This document shows, piece by piece, positions 1 through 12,963 of a stretch of DNA of 64,000 bases (positions are counted from its first letter, which is position 1; each line of letters opens with the position of its first letter). The stretch covers positions 1 to 64,000 of the forward strand of contig NW_024087005.1 in assembly GCF_009730915.1 (NCBI RefSeq), read 5' to 3'. The notes beneath the pieces are model-generated. The model saw only the letters and a list, made by a program, of their open reading frames with translations, was not told where the DNA came from and searched no databases. This DNA is from Dioscorea cayenensis subsp. rotundata. Lineage: Eukaryota; Streptophyta; Magnoliopsida; Dioscoreales; Dioscoreaceae. Position numbers and translations under genes: made by a program.

Positions 1-2080
1 ATTACGTATTGCTGTTATTGTTGAACTACTGGTGTCAATGTTTCTGACATACTAGTGGAGGTTGATGATCAAAAGTATGATAAGTTTCTTATTTGAAGAT
101 GTGATTAAAAATCTCATGTCATCTCTGATCTTCAAAAGTTAACACGAACATTTTATTCTTGCAGTTCCTGTTCTGAAATTTACCAGGCTTAATGCTGTAA
201 CTAATATATCTCATGTACGATACTTTATGATTGTGATGTTATGGAATCAATTGTTTTATGATTAGTATCGATAACAGACTGACTGTAAGTGGCCAAGCGC
301 TTCAATCAACAAAAGGCGGGCAACTGATTTTTCTTGAAAAACCTCAAACCCACATTCCATCGGAAAAGAGATATTAGCATGGACTCCATGACAGAGTTGT
401 TTGGTCTCTTCCAAAGGATGTAAACAAGGAAAATGTTTCAGCTGAGTTTGTGTAAGTGAAAGCTTACGCACTTAATAACATTGAATTAGTCGCGTCATGA
501 CTCTTTTCTACTTACAACACACTGTGAATGCAAAGCTAAATCAACGTCATTTGAATTGTTTTAAGCCCTAAGAATTACCGTAACATGTTTAGTTTCTTTT
601 CATTTCTGAGAGAAATTATGATCATTCTTGGTTTTAATCATCTTACCTGAGCTTGTGAATCGCGAATCCTTTTCGCATGGATTGAATTAATTGCTTGACT
701 AACTGAAACTCTAATCTGATGCGGGAATGGATTTCTGCAGATAGCTTTATCAAACATTGAGAAATAAATGCATGAATCTCTTCCATTTCTCCGGCGAGGA
801 AAAATAAACAAACTCAAGAGTATCGGTTAGGAAGAAAAAATGGAAAGCTGAAATGAGACTGTTAAGAGTAATATACCTTATATCTCCCTGTTCATACATA
901 CTCTTACATACTCTTGTATCTATTTATTGGGGTTGTTGCCCTAATGAATGATAGTTTTCTTCTCTCACATTTCCTTTATAGAGACAATGTGGCTGGTTTT
1001 ATGTCATAGATGAAAGAATGAATGTATTATCAGAAATGCTATTCAGAGATAAACTATGATTGAATTTTGTGACCTTAGCACAATAATAAATCATCGGAAT
1101 TACTTGCTGGTTCAGAACAACTCTGCTTGTGTGTGAATGTGACAGGTGTATCCAATTCTTATGCAACATGATCATGTAGAGTAATAACTTTCTTTTTCCT
1201 CAAAACTGTCCTGTCAATTGAAGGGAAAGCAATTCATCATAATTTCTTGCATATGGTTTGCCATTTCAGAAAAGATGAAAACAATGCTCTGACTTGGTTA
1301 TTTTCTTTCATCAATACAGATCTTGGACCCTTTTTAACTGCTCCATCCAAACAGAGTTCATGAAGGAAAAACTCATACGTTGATTTAATATTTACCATGT
1401 AACCATAAAATTCATAGTTGTATCCCTGGTTTCAACATTTATTCATTTTCACCCTTGATGAAACTTCTATATAAACAGCACAATCAAACATAATGGGAAC
1501 TTACAATAGAGACTTGAGTTAGCAAATAGCAATGGTGGGAAACAAGAGTACTAGTATTGCAGCATGGGTTACACATTCTAGTTTACTCTAGTTCTCATCT
1601 TCAACATGAGGCCAATAACATCAACAAGTCTTCAAGCATGTCTTTCAGTGCATTGCACCTCTGGCTCCCTACTTACCCTCCTTCTTCGGTCAGCCTCCAT
1701 CTGAGATTTGCTGTCAAAGTATGGCAATTGTCAGCAACTCATCAATGAAAGCCGGTGATCAAACAAAACCATCTGCCTTTGTCTAGCAGAATGTGCTCAT
1801 GACATTGCCATTTGACAGCCCAAGGACTGCAGAATGTTGCTAACAATGCAATGCCACTCTCAATGTCCCTATGTCCCCTACTCCAGCGACTAACTGCCTC
1901 AATTTTACTATTCGGTGAGTCCTCTATCTCTGCCTCTGTATGTATACATATCGATAAAATAATAACTCTCGATACCATGTTAAGAATAGAGAATATAAAC
2001 TAAGTATATTAATTCTATCTATCAGTTACTACAATGCAACTGGTTCATTGAGTTTCCATTAAATTTTTAACTGGTTCCAT
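1..2080. other. Left edge, no supported gene
   Basis: I see no open frame here that I recognise. Short frames of 60-80 codons occur on both strands but show no domain, no convincing splice context and no family resemblance. The stretch could hold untranslated or intronic sequence of a gene lying to the left. Near 1965-1990 the minus strand resembles an LTR end followed by a tRNA-Met type primer site, but no partner was found. Confidence 0.4.
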
Positions 2081-2089
2081 TAGCCCTCC

Positions 2090-5000
2090 ACTCAAAAGCT
2101 TCGGCTCTTCACCCTCCCCCACTTTTCGAGATCAATTCACGTGAGCCGTTCCAAATCCCCACCCCTGTCATCCGTTCCTCGTTACATCATGAAACCCTCT
2201 TCTTCCCTTCAGGATCCCTATTAGCATACTAGCAGTGGACAAGATCTCCACTGCTCTTGAGGGGTGATGGTATGGAGGATGTGGGCTCTCAAGATGGAGA
2301 ATACACTGCAGCGAAGATGATGATGATGATGAAGAGATGTCGATGAGAGGGATCCCGTTCTTGAACCGAGATGATGCAATGACCTTAGTTCAGTATCAAG
2401 CTGAGGCTCGGAGGAGGCCCTCATCCGAAAAAGCTCAAATACGTCGGAAATCTCTCCCGAAAGAGGAGATTGAGTCGGGGTCCCTCTTCCTAACTCTCTT
2501 TACGCTCTGCTCCTGCGTCGGACCTATTTTTCGGGAAGTTTTTATTGCTCTTACATCCTTTGGTTTTCTCATGAATACGACTCAAAACTCATTTCTTTGG
2601 AGCGCATGGGCATCTCCTCATGAAACACCCTCTTCCCGGGTTTTTCGGATCATTCGATCCCATAAACCCAGTGTGGTTTGTCTTGTTGAAGCGAGCCGAC
2701 TCGACCGGTTAGATCGCTTTTGTAGGAAGATCCCCAAGACTTGGGATTGGGCCGCCGTGCTTGCCAACGGCTTTTCCGGCGGCATCATTGTCATGTGGCA
2801 TAAATCCATTGGCGGGGTTTCTCCTATCGTCGTGTCGAGACGTGCCTTACATATTATTATTCTCGATAACTCCTCAATGCCTTCCTTATCTCCGTTGTAT
2901 ATAACTTCGTGTCGCATTTGTAATCGGTGTTACCTTTGGAATGAGCTCTCGAGGATCACCTTCTTCAAATCCCTTGGCTTATTGTGGGAGACTTCAATTC
3001 GAGTGCTCCACACGTCGAGCATAAGGGAGGCCACTCGCAAACTACTATGAGCGGAAAACCCGTTTTTCTCTCGACTTTGTAGAGTATAACAATTTGATTG
3101 ATCTTAACTATCTACTAGGTCCAGCTTTTCACTTGGTGTAACAATCGATCTCGAGGCTAGCTATCATGGGCTCGATCTCGACCAGATGCCTTATTAATCT
3201 TGCTTGGGCCGATTTTTTCAGATCAAACACATTAAAGCATCTCAACCACGCTTTCTCTGATCACGCTCCTCTTTTTCTTCTCTCCTCTCCGTCTACCTCG
3301 CCTCCTAAAAAAATTTTCCGTTTTGATAATAGTTGGTTTGATCTTATAGGTTGCCATAATGCCGATTCAGGGATGCACGGGGTTTGTCGCCGCATGGGAA
3401 TCCTATGCAAGCCTTCACGCATCTCTTGTCTCGAACTCGTTATAATCTTTGTGGTTGACGTCGTTCGGATTTAACAAGGTTGAATCTGCTCTCATTAATC
3501 TTGGACAATGATATCAATAACTGGAAAACTCGACTTCAATACCATATCTCAATCCCTCCTCATGGATCGCTACGCTAACCTCTCACGCCTTGCAGACATC
3601 GATTAGTAGTGTCAAGTGGGCTCGCGTGCCCGGTTCCACGGTGGATTAACGATGGGGATAAGAATGCCCGGTTCTTCCATGCCCCTTACCCATATTCGAT
3701 GCATATACTAATTGTATCTCGCAGGTCGTGGATTCCTCTGGAAACACGTGTAACGAGCTCCCACACATTGAACAAGCCTTTCTTCATTACTATAAGAATC
3801 TCTGGACCACTCCGAATAATACTTCTGTTGATATTCTTGGCGCCCTTCCCACCGCCCTGCCATGTCTATCTGCTTCAGAGTCGGACATGCTGTGTCGGGA
3901 GGTTTCTAAAGATGAAGTGTATCGTACCATCGCTGCCCTCCCCGCAGGTAAGTCTCCTGGTCCTGATGGGTTCAACTCGGAATTTTACTTGAAGTTTTAG
4001 CCTATCATCGGGAACCAAGTTTTCTCTGCCATCAGGTTCTTTTTCGATAATTCCTATATGCCTCCTTCTTGGGGGCAAAACCTATATCACTCTTATTCCA
4101 AAAAGATAAGTCCAAGTTGGTTTCCGATTTTTTCGCCTCGATTTCCTTATGCAACGTTAATTTTAAAATCATTTCTAAAATCCTTGCTAATCGACTTCAG
4201 CTTGTTCTCCCTAAGTTAATTGGTCGAGAGCAAGCTGGTTTTGTTTTTGATCGCTGCTCCTTCGATAATATTATTACTGTGCAAGAGCTGGTGCATACTT
4301 TACAAACTGATACCAAGAACCCCCCTAGGATGTTAATCAAACTCGATATCGAGAAGGCGTATGATACCATAGACTGGAGTGCAATTCTTGCTATCCTCTC
4401 TCGTATGAATTTCCCAGACCGTTGGATTTCTTGGGTTGCCAAGTGCCTTCAATCTTGCTTTTTCTCTCTGATGATTAATGGCAATCCCTCTCCTTGGTTC
4501 TCCTCTTCCAGAGGAGTACGCCAAGGAGACCCGATTTCACCCTATTTGTTTATTTTAGTTTCTCAGACCCTTACTCACATGCTTAACATCGGCCTTTCCA
4601 TCAACATGATCCCTGGTTTTAATCCTAATCTTCCAAATAACTTCAATCATCTCATGTATGCCGACGACCTTATCCTCTTTACTAAAGCCTCTAGAAGAGC
4701 TGCCCGTAGTGTTAATCTTTGTTTGGATTTATACTCAAAGCTCACTGGTCAACACCCCAATCTATCCAAATCCCAGATTTTCTTACCTTCTTGGTGTAAT
4801 AAACATGTTTCAAACAGAATTTGCTTAATCTTGAATCTCAAAGCAGCCTCTTTCCCTTTCAAATATCTTGGTGTTCTGATCTCTCCCAAAAGAATCGCTT
4901 CTTCGGCCTTTATGCACTTGGTTGATAAGATTAGCCTCACTTGTAAGCGTTGGAGTACTTCCACCTCTCCAAACCGCTAAAAGCCCTGCTCCCGATTAAC

Positions 5001-6793
5001 TCTACTCTCCTTTCAATTCCCACTTATACTCTATCTGTCTACCAAATTCAAGATGGAATTCTGTCCGAGATCACCAAGGTGGTCAGAAAATTTTTCTGGA
5101 GCAGGGATAGCAATGGAAAGGGCATCCATAATGTGAGTTGGAATGTTATTAACGAAGGTAAGAGCGAGGGGGTCTTGGTATCGTGAATCTTGCTCTTGCT
5201 AAATATTCTCTTATGGCCAAGCATGTTTTCAAGTATTTGAACAATGATGATGCTTTTTGGGTCAATATTCTGAAATGGAAATACGGTAATTTTAACTTTT
5301 GGAAGAATCCCACTCCCTCGCCAATTGTTCTCGGTTCTTTTCGTAGCTTAGTTAGAAGCTGCCGATCGTATTAAACCATTTTGTCGCATCAACTCAGTGA
5401 ATATTAATTGCACCTCCTTCAATTGGGACCCGTGGTGTTTTGACATCCCTCTTGCTCTCAAACCTACATACATCAACATGGATGTGGATGTTGATCAGTT
5501 TCCTATTTCTGATTTGATTCGTAATACAGCGTGGGATACTTCTCAGCTCAATTTTTTGTTTGGTCCCATGGCTAACTTGCAGGATCTTGCCCTCTGTAAT
5601 ATTGACAATAGCTCTTGTAATCATTGGGGCTGGAGTCCCACCACCAAGCATATTAATATCTCAACGTCTGTGTATAATCACCTAAATCACCTCAATCATT
5701 TATCTGATTCTTGGAACGGCTGGGCATTGCTTTGGAAACTTTATACTGCCCCTAAAGTGAAACACTTTCTTTGGACCCCTGCTCCACGGCCAGCTCTCTA
5801 CTTATAATTATCTTTTTCATTTGAATCTGGGACCCAATGCTAATTGTATCCTTTGTGGCCTTGCCCCGAGACTACTGGAACATCTCTTTCTTTGAATGCT
5901 CTAAATCTCAGTTGATTTGGTCTTATTGTAGTGTGCAGGTTAATACTCATATTCAGTTTCCTAATGGTTTTGCATCTGGTGATTGGCTTACTAATGGAAA
6001 TCTTTCCACAAAATTAATCTCCACCATTGTCATTGTTACACTGGTTCATCCGGAAACTTCGTTTGTGATGTTATTTTCAGGCATACCAACCCCAATTTCC
6101 CACTTGTTGTCTGTAAAGCTTTAGCTCATGTGCAGGAATTCAGCATGAGTCGGTGTAACCTTCTTGGTCAAAAGTTCATCTTGAGCAATTTCTCTTGTAC
6201 TGATGGCCTTCTTCTTTTTTCGCACGTCAACTTCAATCATCGCACCGGGGTAAGCTCGACGGGCTTCTATATTACCAACACTGATTATGTTATATTGCTT
6301 GCAGGTTGCTGCTCCCTTCCGTTGGACGGTGCAACCAGAGATGTCCTTGTTGGCCCTCAAGATTGTCCTTCAGCTACTGCGCAGATTTTCACTCGCTATC
6401 AAGCATATCCGTGTCAATACCCTCTGATATTCCCTCGCAATCATCAATGGAAGGGCCCAAGTAACCACCCCGGCGATTTAATTCTTTTGATTGAGAATAT
6501 CGGATCTTTATCAGGGCATCCATGGCTATCCAAATTATTCATTGTATACCAATTTCCTGGATGCATCCTGCAGTCTCTCTTGCTACCCATGGTTTTAACT
6601 ATGCATCATTGAACCTGTTCTTGTTTGGTCGCGAGCTTCCGCATTGGATCATGAAGACCTTCACAGTTGCTGGATTTATGTTTAGTTAGCTTCGTTGTTT
6701 TCGGCTCCTTTGTTTCTCTGGTTTTTTTCTTGTGTATCTTTTTGCCTTATTAATTTAATAGCCCTTTGGGTTCTTTTAAAAAAAAATAAAAAC
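2090..6793 (+). mobile_element. L1-type LINE, full-span but decayed
   Basis: A non-LTR retrotransposon in plus orientation. An apurinic endonuclease-like region runs from about 2570 to 3330, with recognisable blocks such as RSHKPSVVCLVEASRLDR, WDWAAVLANGFSGGIIVMW and, near the end, FSDHAPLFL. A reverse transcriptase region follows at about 3870-4980, then a zinc-finger-like stretch near 5850-5930 and an RNase H-like tail at about 6050-6680. The 3' end is an A-rich tract at 6778-6793. The frame changes repeatedly between blocks, and stops separate the endonuclease, RT and RNase H parts, so it cannot make a working protein. The 5' limit is approximate, and I found no clear target-site duplication. 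The family (plant L1 clade) is secure; the exact subfamily is not. Confidence 0.85.
4069..4977 (+). pseudogene. LINE reverse transcriptase domain
   Basis: This is the longest intact stretch of the LINE, about 300 codons. It shows the usual RT order: a motif around KIISKILANRL and REQAGFV, the block LIKLDIEKAYDTIDW holding the first catalytic aspartate, RGVRQGDPISPYLF, and the catalytic MYADDL near 4655-4672, followed by FKYLGVLIS. The catalytic YADD is therefore still readable. Upstream, the PAGKSPGPDGFNSEFY block near 3945-3990 belongs to the same protein but lies in another frame before a stop. The domain ends in a stop at 4978 although related proteins continue, and the downstream parts follow in other frames. 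It belongs to a dead copy. Confidence 0.85.
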
Positions 6794-7129
6794 TAGAACT
6801 GTTGTAGTTTTTTAATTACTTTCTGTAGTTTCATTGATGAAAGTTACATGTTTTTGGTTTATTAAACATTATGAAATTTATACAAGTAATGACTTAGAAT
6901 GAATAATCATCATTATCTAACATCAGTGACTTGGTTTCATGCAGGGATTTTGAACTAGTGTCATGATCTTGGAAATAAATACACCAAAATAATTAAAAAT
7001 AAGACTCCAGTCAAATAAAAAAAATTATGGTTTGTGTTGCAGTACCTTTTGTAACATTAAAACCATTTAATGGATCATATGAGAAGCCTTTGTTGTAATC
7101 TCCTTCGTCTATTATGTCCTATGCACTAC

Positions 7130-7154
7130 TATATATATATATATATATATATAT
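7130..7154. repeat. (AT)n microsatellite
   Basis: A perfect dinucleotide run of about 12 units in the spacer. Confidence 0.95.
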
Positions 7155-7624
7155 GATCGCTTGTTATATATGTTTATCTTTCCTTCTTTTATAAAACCTT
7201 TATTTATCTTGGATAGATTTCTATGCCTATCTTATTTTCTCTATTGTCTTGTTTTATTCTTAGTGTGTATTTTTTTTTTTTTTAGCTCAATCATTTTGGA
7301 CCTACTAGTTTTTTAACAAAAGTATGATTTATCCATTTTAATAAAAGAAAAATATATGAGAAGCATTTTAATTAAAAAAATATATACAAATGAGAAGTCT
7401 TTTATTTGCTTATAATGAATGGAAGTAGTTCTATTTTGGTTTTTAATTAACTTAAATTCATGTCTAAAAATTATAATGTTTATTCAATATGATATTTATT
7501 TAATTTACTGATATTTGGAAAAAACATATTTCCTCATTGTAAATTTTTTTTTTATTATAATGAGAAAATAAGTTAAATCGAACATTTAGTCATAAAAAAA
7601 AATTAAATTGAATACAACAGCCAT

Positions 7625-7625
7625 G

Positions 7626-7653
<28 letters not shown>
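7625..7653. repeat. (AT)n microsatellite
   Basis: A perfect TA/AT run of about 14 units in AT-rich spacer. Confidence 0.95.
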
Positions 7654-7656
<3 letters not shown>

Positions 7657-8754
7657 TACAAATTACATTATAGAGATTCTCTATTATGTTAAAACATGAT
7701 TATTTATAGATAATTTGAAAATCCAAAGAAAGAAGTGATTAAGTTTCTCCATATACTGAATTTTATCTAAATCACAATTCTTTATTTATGATTTATTTAA
7801 TTTTTTTTAAATAAAAAATGCAAATTCTTGCAATCTATTTTAATGTGAATTTAAAAAACAAAGTAAAGGATTTATATAGCCCGCATTTAAAAAATCCTGA
7901 ATCAACTCTCACATTCAATTTTCGGTTCGTGTGCACGCTCCTTACTGCATTTGTCAATAAAAAAAAAAGAAGTTAATTACCCTTTCTAAATGCTTGTAGC
8001 CATATAACTATTCCCACTCGTTAAGTGATCAATAAGCATCATGTTTGAGAAATGAAAATGCAACATGTCGAACAACATCATTTTAATCTTTTTGACTAAA
8101 TTGCTAAAGATAAAAAAAAGTACTTAATAATAAATCTATTAATAACAAAATCAAATGCATGCGGAGCTAGCTATATTGGAATTCTCTCTTCTCATCCTTC
8201 CACTTTTACTGTTCCTTTTAACTCTAATTTGAATGAAAGCATGGCCATTTCAAGTGCCATGATAAATAGTCAAAAAGAGCATGTTATGGTGGACATGCAA
8301 CCAATTAAAAGTATTGCACCAACTTGTATAGATAGCAATAGTTTGCCATTATATAATTAATGGGGTGAAAATTTAAGTGTTTCTTAATTGCTAGTGCAAG
8401 TGAAAGAGAAGTTCAGCATGCTTAGTGGTTTGGTGAGTCTTTGAGACAGTTTGTGTGAAAGATATATATATCAAGAATATTTCAATGGTGACATGCAATT
8501 AGTATTAGAGAACTTCTGTGTGATCTTTTGCTTTTTATGACCTAGTTGATCATGTACTTCTAGATTATTGGAATTTGGTTTTTGAGATTTATTTAGGAAT
8601 TTGAGTAAATGGAAATTATTATTACAAAAGTTTGGAAATAATTAGTGTTGGTGCTTTTTCTCAAAAAGTGTGATGAGATTTATGGGTTTAGCTATGATGA
8701 TGACTTATCAAATGAGATAAAAGATTCTATTTAAAAGAAAGAAAGAAAATGTGT

Positions 8755-9000
8755 AAGTATGAAAAGAATCATATGATATGTTCAATAAAAAAAAGTATTA
8801 AGATATAGTATTAAGTTAGAAAACAAAATAAAGCTGGTAAGAAAAGGATCATACGATATGAGCTATGAAACAATAAATAAAAAACAATATTACAACACCA
8901 AGTTAAAAAAATATGAATAATGTAAGATATGAGCTATGAAACATGAAATAAAAAATAATAAAAAATATATAACATCAAGCTTAAAAAAACAAAGCAAAGA
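8755..9000. repeat. Diverged tandem repeat, about 80 bp unit, three copies
   Basis: Three successive units share a core of the form AAGA..GATATGAGCTATGAAACA followed by an A-rich stretch and a block like ACACCAAGTTAAAAAA or ACATCAAGCTTAAAAA. The second and third units are the most alike; the first is more worn. No coding frame follows the period. Confidence 0.5.
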
Positions 9001-11290
9001 CTACTTCGAGAGTGCCTCATCGAAGATTCAATATTGTTTTCTTGTCTTAAAGAAATTACAATTTTCTTCATCAAAGACAAAGCTTGTCTTCAAGAATTTT
9101 TTCGTATTTTACTAAAATTTCAACTAAAACTAGAGATTTTAAAATAATATTTTTTAAAATATTCTAAAAAATTGTCTAAATTAGAATCTTGTTCCGCCTT
9201 CTGGAGTACCTCTGTAATAAGAAATGAAAACTACTCCCCAAAAATATTTATAAAAAAAAATAAAAAAAAAAAACCTTAAACAATAACTCTAAAGAAAACT
9301 AATTTTTTTTAAAAAAAAATGAATAACATTCACAAATTTAGTTCTTCTTTTTCATCCCTATCCATTACACAAGCATTCCGTGATGCTTCAAGTTTGTTAG
9401 AGTTTTATCTTTTGCATTATCATGGAAGGAGGAATGAATCACAGGTCTTTCCTTATCTTTCTTTAAGCTCAATTAATAAAAGTATTTTTTTTTATTGGAT
9501 CTTATCCATTTATCTTTCCTTTAGTCATATGTAGATGAAATACTGGGAACACGTGACCTCTCTTATTAAAAATAAATAAATAAATATGTCATCACATTAG
9601 AGGTTTAAGTTTGACCATCTATAGCTCGTAGGTTCAAAATATCTATTATGATTGAGGGGTCTCAAGTTTAAATTTTTTAACTCAATTCACAATACACAGG
9701 ATTTTTTTATTGAAGTTTTGTGTAAAAAGCATTTTTCTCTTCTTTGAGAGTTGTATGACAAAAGATTTATCTTTAAAAATTTTACAAGTCATCGTAATTA
9801 TTGTATTTTATTATTATCTAGTTTTTGACTAACTTTGATTTCATTAAAAAAATATTTGACTATACTTGCCTATGTATTTAATATATTGAAGAAAAATAGT
9901 TTATATATAAATGATAAGTTGAATCACATAGATTTTTCGTCTCTCGTTATCATATTTAGAATTTAATTAATCCTATGATGTAATGTGATATTAGTGAATA
10001 AAGATAAGTTTAATTAACAATGAAGTTCTCGTGAGATCAAATTCATGTTGATTTGTGCTTATTAGACTAGTCTTTGGTCAAATTTCAAAGTGAATTATTT
10101 TTAATAATCTAATTAGAACATGCATGTGCATGTTAATTAATCAATTGTATAATGTCACATGTTTTGCCTGAAGAGATCTGAATTCCGATTAAGAGGCATG
10201 AATTCTTCATTAATTTCTTTAACAATACGTAAATATATATATATATATAAACATTTATAATTTATCTTCAAAGTAAAATTTACAAAGTTACTTATTATAA
10301 TATTCATTAAGATTATTAGCTGTTAAAATATATTTTTTTAAAATAAAATAATAGTTTTTCAGGTCTGTTCTTGGCATTGTTAAAATCCGACCATAAGCTC
10401 ATGAAGAATTTTGACATTTATTAAATGGGTATAAAAATATTCATCATAAATATATATAAATTATGTGGATAATGATAGCAAGCTCAATTGGACCGTTATT
10501 GTGCATTTGCTGACTAGAGTCCATAATTCTTGATGAAGCAAGCGCTCCCTGTTCCCACTCTTTCTCATTGACATACATCAATAAATAAATAAATAAAAAT
10601 GGAAATATAACAGAGTAAAGTTTTTTGTTATTTTGAAATTACATTTATTAATTATTATACTAAATTAATTAAAAGAAACTCATGCTTTTGAAACATACAT
10701 CGAGAATTAGTTTAACTTTTCATACATTTTTTTAAAAAAAATTAATTATAATGGAAATAAGTACCAAACAATTTTTTTTAAAAAAAATGGTAAAATAAGC
10801 AAATGCTTATCAATATAAAGTGACACAAGGATGACATAATGCTCACTTCCCCTCTACTCTCATTAACTCACCACCTTCAACATAAATACTACTAAATATG
10901 CACAAAAGCCCTTCAACATATATAATATTTCTTTTGGGTGGGTTGTTGAAGATGAAGAAGTGGAGGAAGAGGGAGCAATGAATGCAACACTCACTGCTTT
11001 CCAATTTTCCATTATTACTTAAATAAAAAAAATTTTAAAAAAAAAATCCTAAATTTATATCATCTTCACGCCAACCAACTATTTCCTTAAATGCAAAACA
11101 TAACAAGAATGAAGATAAAAATGATGTAATATTACTATTATTATATATATATGTGTTATATTACTATTATTATTATTATTATATATAAAAAAGTTGGAAA
11201 CAAAGTCCTGGTCTCAAGTACAAAAACAGAGAGTTGAAAAGTGGTGTTCATTGTCTCCTTCTTCTCCTCCTGCTTCCCTGGGTTTCCTTC

Positions 11291-11298
11291 TATAAATA
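11291..11298 (+). promoter_or_regulatory. TATA box of the NIP gene
   Basis: TATAAATA lies 101-108 bases before the start codon at 11399. That fits a transcript start near 11320 and a leader of roughly 75-80 bases. The leader carries a CTTGTT-type pyrimidine-rich repeat at about 11335-11357. Confidence 0.7.
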
Positions 11299-11398
11299 CA
11301 GCCCCAAACCCTGTGATTTCTCTTCCATCTTGTACTTGTTCTTGTTCTTGTTCTTGTTGTAGTTCTAGCTCTACAGACACAGAGAAAGAGATAGAGAG

Positions 11399-12963
11399 AT
11401 GGGTGGGAAGGGAGAGAACTCAGTGAGTAGTAATGGCATGCAAGAAAGGGCCATGGAGGAAGGGGATGGTGGTGAAGTAGGAGTCACTGTAAACCATGTT
11501 TTTGCTACTTCTGAGGACAGAGCTTCTTCTTTCTCATTCTCAGTTCCTTTTCTTCAGAAGGTGACCACATGTTAATTTGTTTATTTCTTTGGTTTTCAAT
11601 GTTCATGTTCATACATCACTTGATTCATGCTTGAACTTTGATTGTTTTCATGTTATATTTTGAGAACATTTTGTTGCATTTTGTCTCTTGCAAAAGTTGA
11701 ATGTTTTGGTTTTGGTTTTGGTTTAATTCCAACAAGCAACAGAAAAACTGAAAGGTATGATCATTAAGAAACAATTTCTCCACAACTACTTAACCAAACC
11801 ATAAGACTAATTCAGTGATGGTTGGCAGACAACCATAACACAACCATTACTCTTCCATCCATTTAATCGGTGCATTGAATGGTAAACTTCAATGCTTGCT
11901 TCTTATGTTATTCTGCTACTTGTCTTAAAGCTCAATTTTTGCTGTTTTTGTCTATTGACTTGTGGTAGATAATTGCCGAGGTTTTCGGTACTTATTTTCT
12001 GATATTCGCCGGCTGTGGATCGGTGACGGTGAACCTTAGCAAGGGTACTATCACATTCCCCGGCATTTGTGTCGTTTGGGGGCTTGCCGTTATGGTCATG
12101 GTTTACGCCGTTGGCCACATCTCCGGCGCACATTTTAACCCGGCTGTCACCATTGCTTTTGCTACCTGTGGCCGATTTCCATGGAAACAGGTCTGCAAAC
12201 AATTGATACAAAGTTGCAAACATATCATAGCTTCAAGTTATAATGTTTGTTAACATTCTTGATTGATTATAGGTACCCGTCTATGTATCGTCTCAGTTAG
12301 TAGGATCAACACTTGCAAGCGGGACTCTTCGTTTGTTGTTCGGAGGGAAGCACGAGCATTTCCCAGGAACAATTCCTGCCGGATCTGATTTGCAATCTCT
12401 TGTTCTCGAATTCATAATCACCTTCTATCTTATGTTTGTCATCTCCGGCGTTGCAACAGATAATCGTGCTGTAAGTAATCGTCGAAAATACAGCAAACTC
12501 TGCTTCAATTCTACACTTTTGATTGAACTAATTTGTTTACAGATCGGAGAATTGGCCGGCTTGGCTGTCGGAGCTACTGTTCTATTGAATGTTCTTGTTG
12601 CCGGGTAACATACCATTTACTCATCAATTTGATTTCAATAAATGCTTTTTTTTTTTTATGGATATGTTTCGATTGTATAAGTACAGCTTAAAGTATCGGC
12701 AGCCACAAGTATGTTAACGTATATATGTTGCACTTGGTTATAGGCCAATATCCGGGGCATCGATGAATCCTGCAAGAAGTCTCGGCCCTGCAATTGTGTC
12801 GAACCGATATGAAGCGATGTGGGTGTACATTGTAGGACCAACTGCAGGGGCGATCGCCGGAGCTTGGGCTTACAACCTCATTCGATTCACTAACAAGCCG
12901 CTTCGCGAAATTACCAAGAGTGGATCCTTTCTAAGAAGCATGGGAAGAAATGGTTCTAATTAA
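11399..12963 (+). CDS. NIP1-type aquaporin (nodulin 26-like intrinsic protein)
   Basis: A membrane channel of the major intrinsic protein family. NIP group I members carry water, glycerol and metalloids such as arsenite across the plasma or ER membrane. Exons: 11399-11560, 11969-12190, 12273-12470, 12543-12604 and 12744-12963. All junctions are GT-AG and the frame is continuous, giving 287 residues, a normal NIP length. The five-exon layout is usual for NIPs. Both pore motifs are intact: HFNPAV (NPA at about residues 111-113) and SMNPARS (NPA at about 223-225, with the pore arginine next to it). The tryptophan in VVWGL (about residue 91) fits a group I selectivity filter. The C-terminal ITKSGSFLR matches the site phosphorylated in soybean nodulin 26. 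The N-terminus is acidic and soluble. A good TATA box precedes it. Substrate choice cannot be read from sequence alone. Confidence 0.95.

Larger units (their letters stand above)
6794..11150. other. AT-rich intergenic spacer
   Basis: No gene is visible in about 4.3 kb. The stretch is very AT-rich, with homopolymer runs and (AT)n tracts at 7130-7154, 7625-7653 and about 10232-10249. A degenerate tandem repeat lies at 8755-9000. The only open frames are short and low in complexity. It may contain enhancers of the NIP gene that follows, but nothing in the sequence shows that. Confidence 0.6.

Noticed and set aside
1960-2090. Minus-strand LTR end followed by a tRNA-Met-like primer site (TGGTATCGAGAG)
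   Set aside because: No second LTR, no recognisable gag or pol and no target duplication; the match to the primer site is imperfect and too short to call an element.
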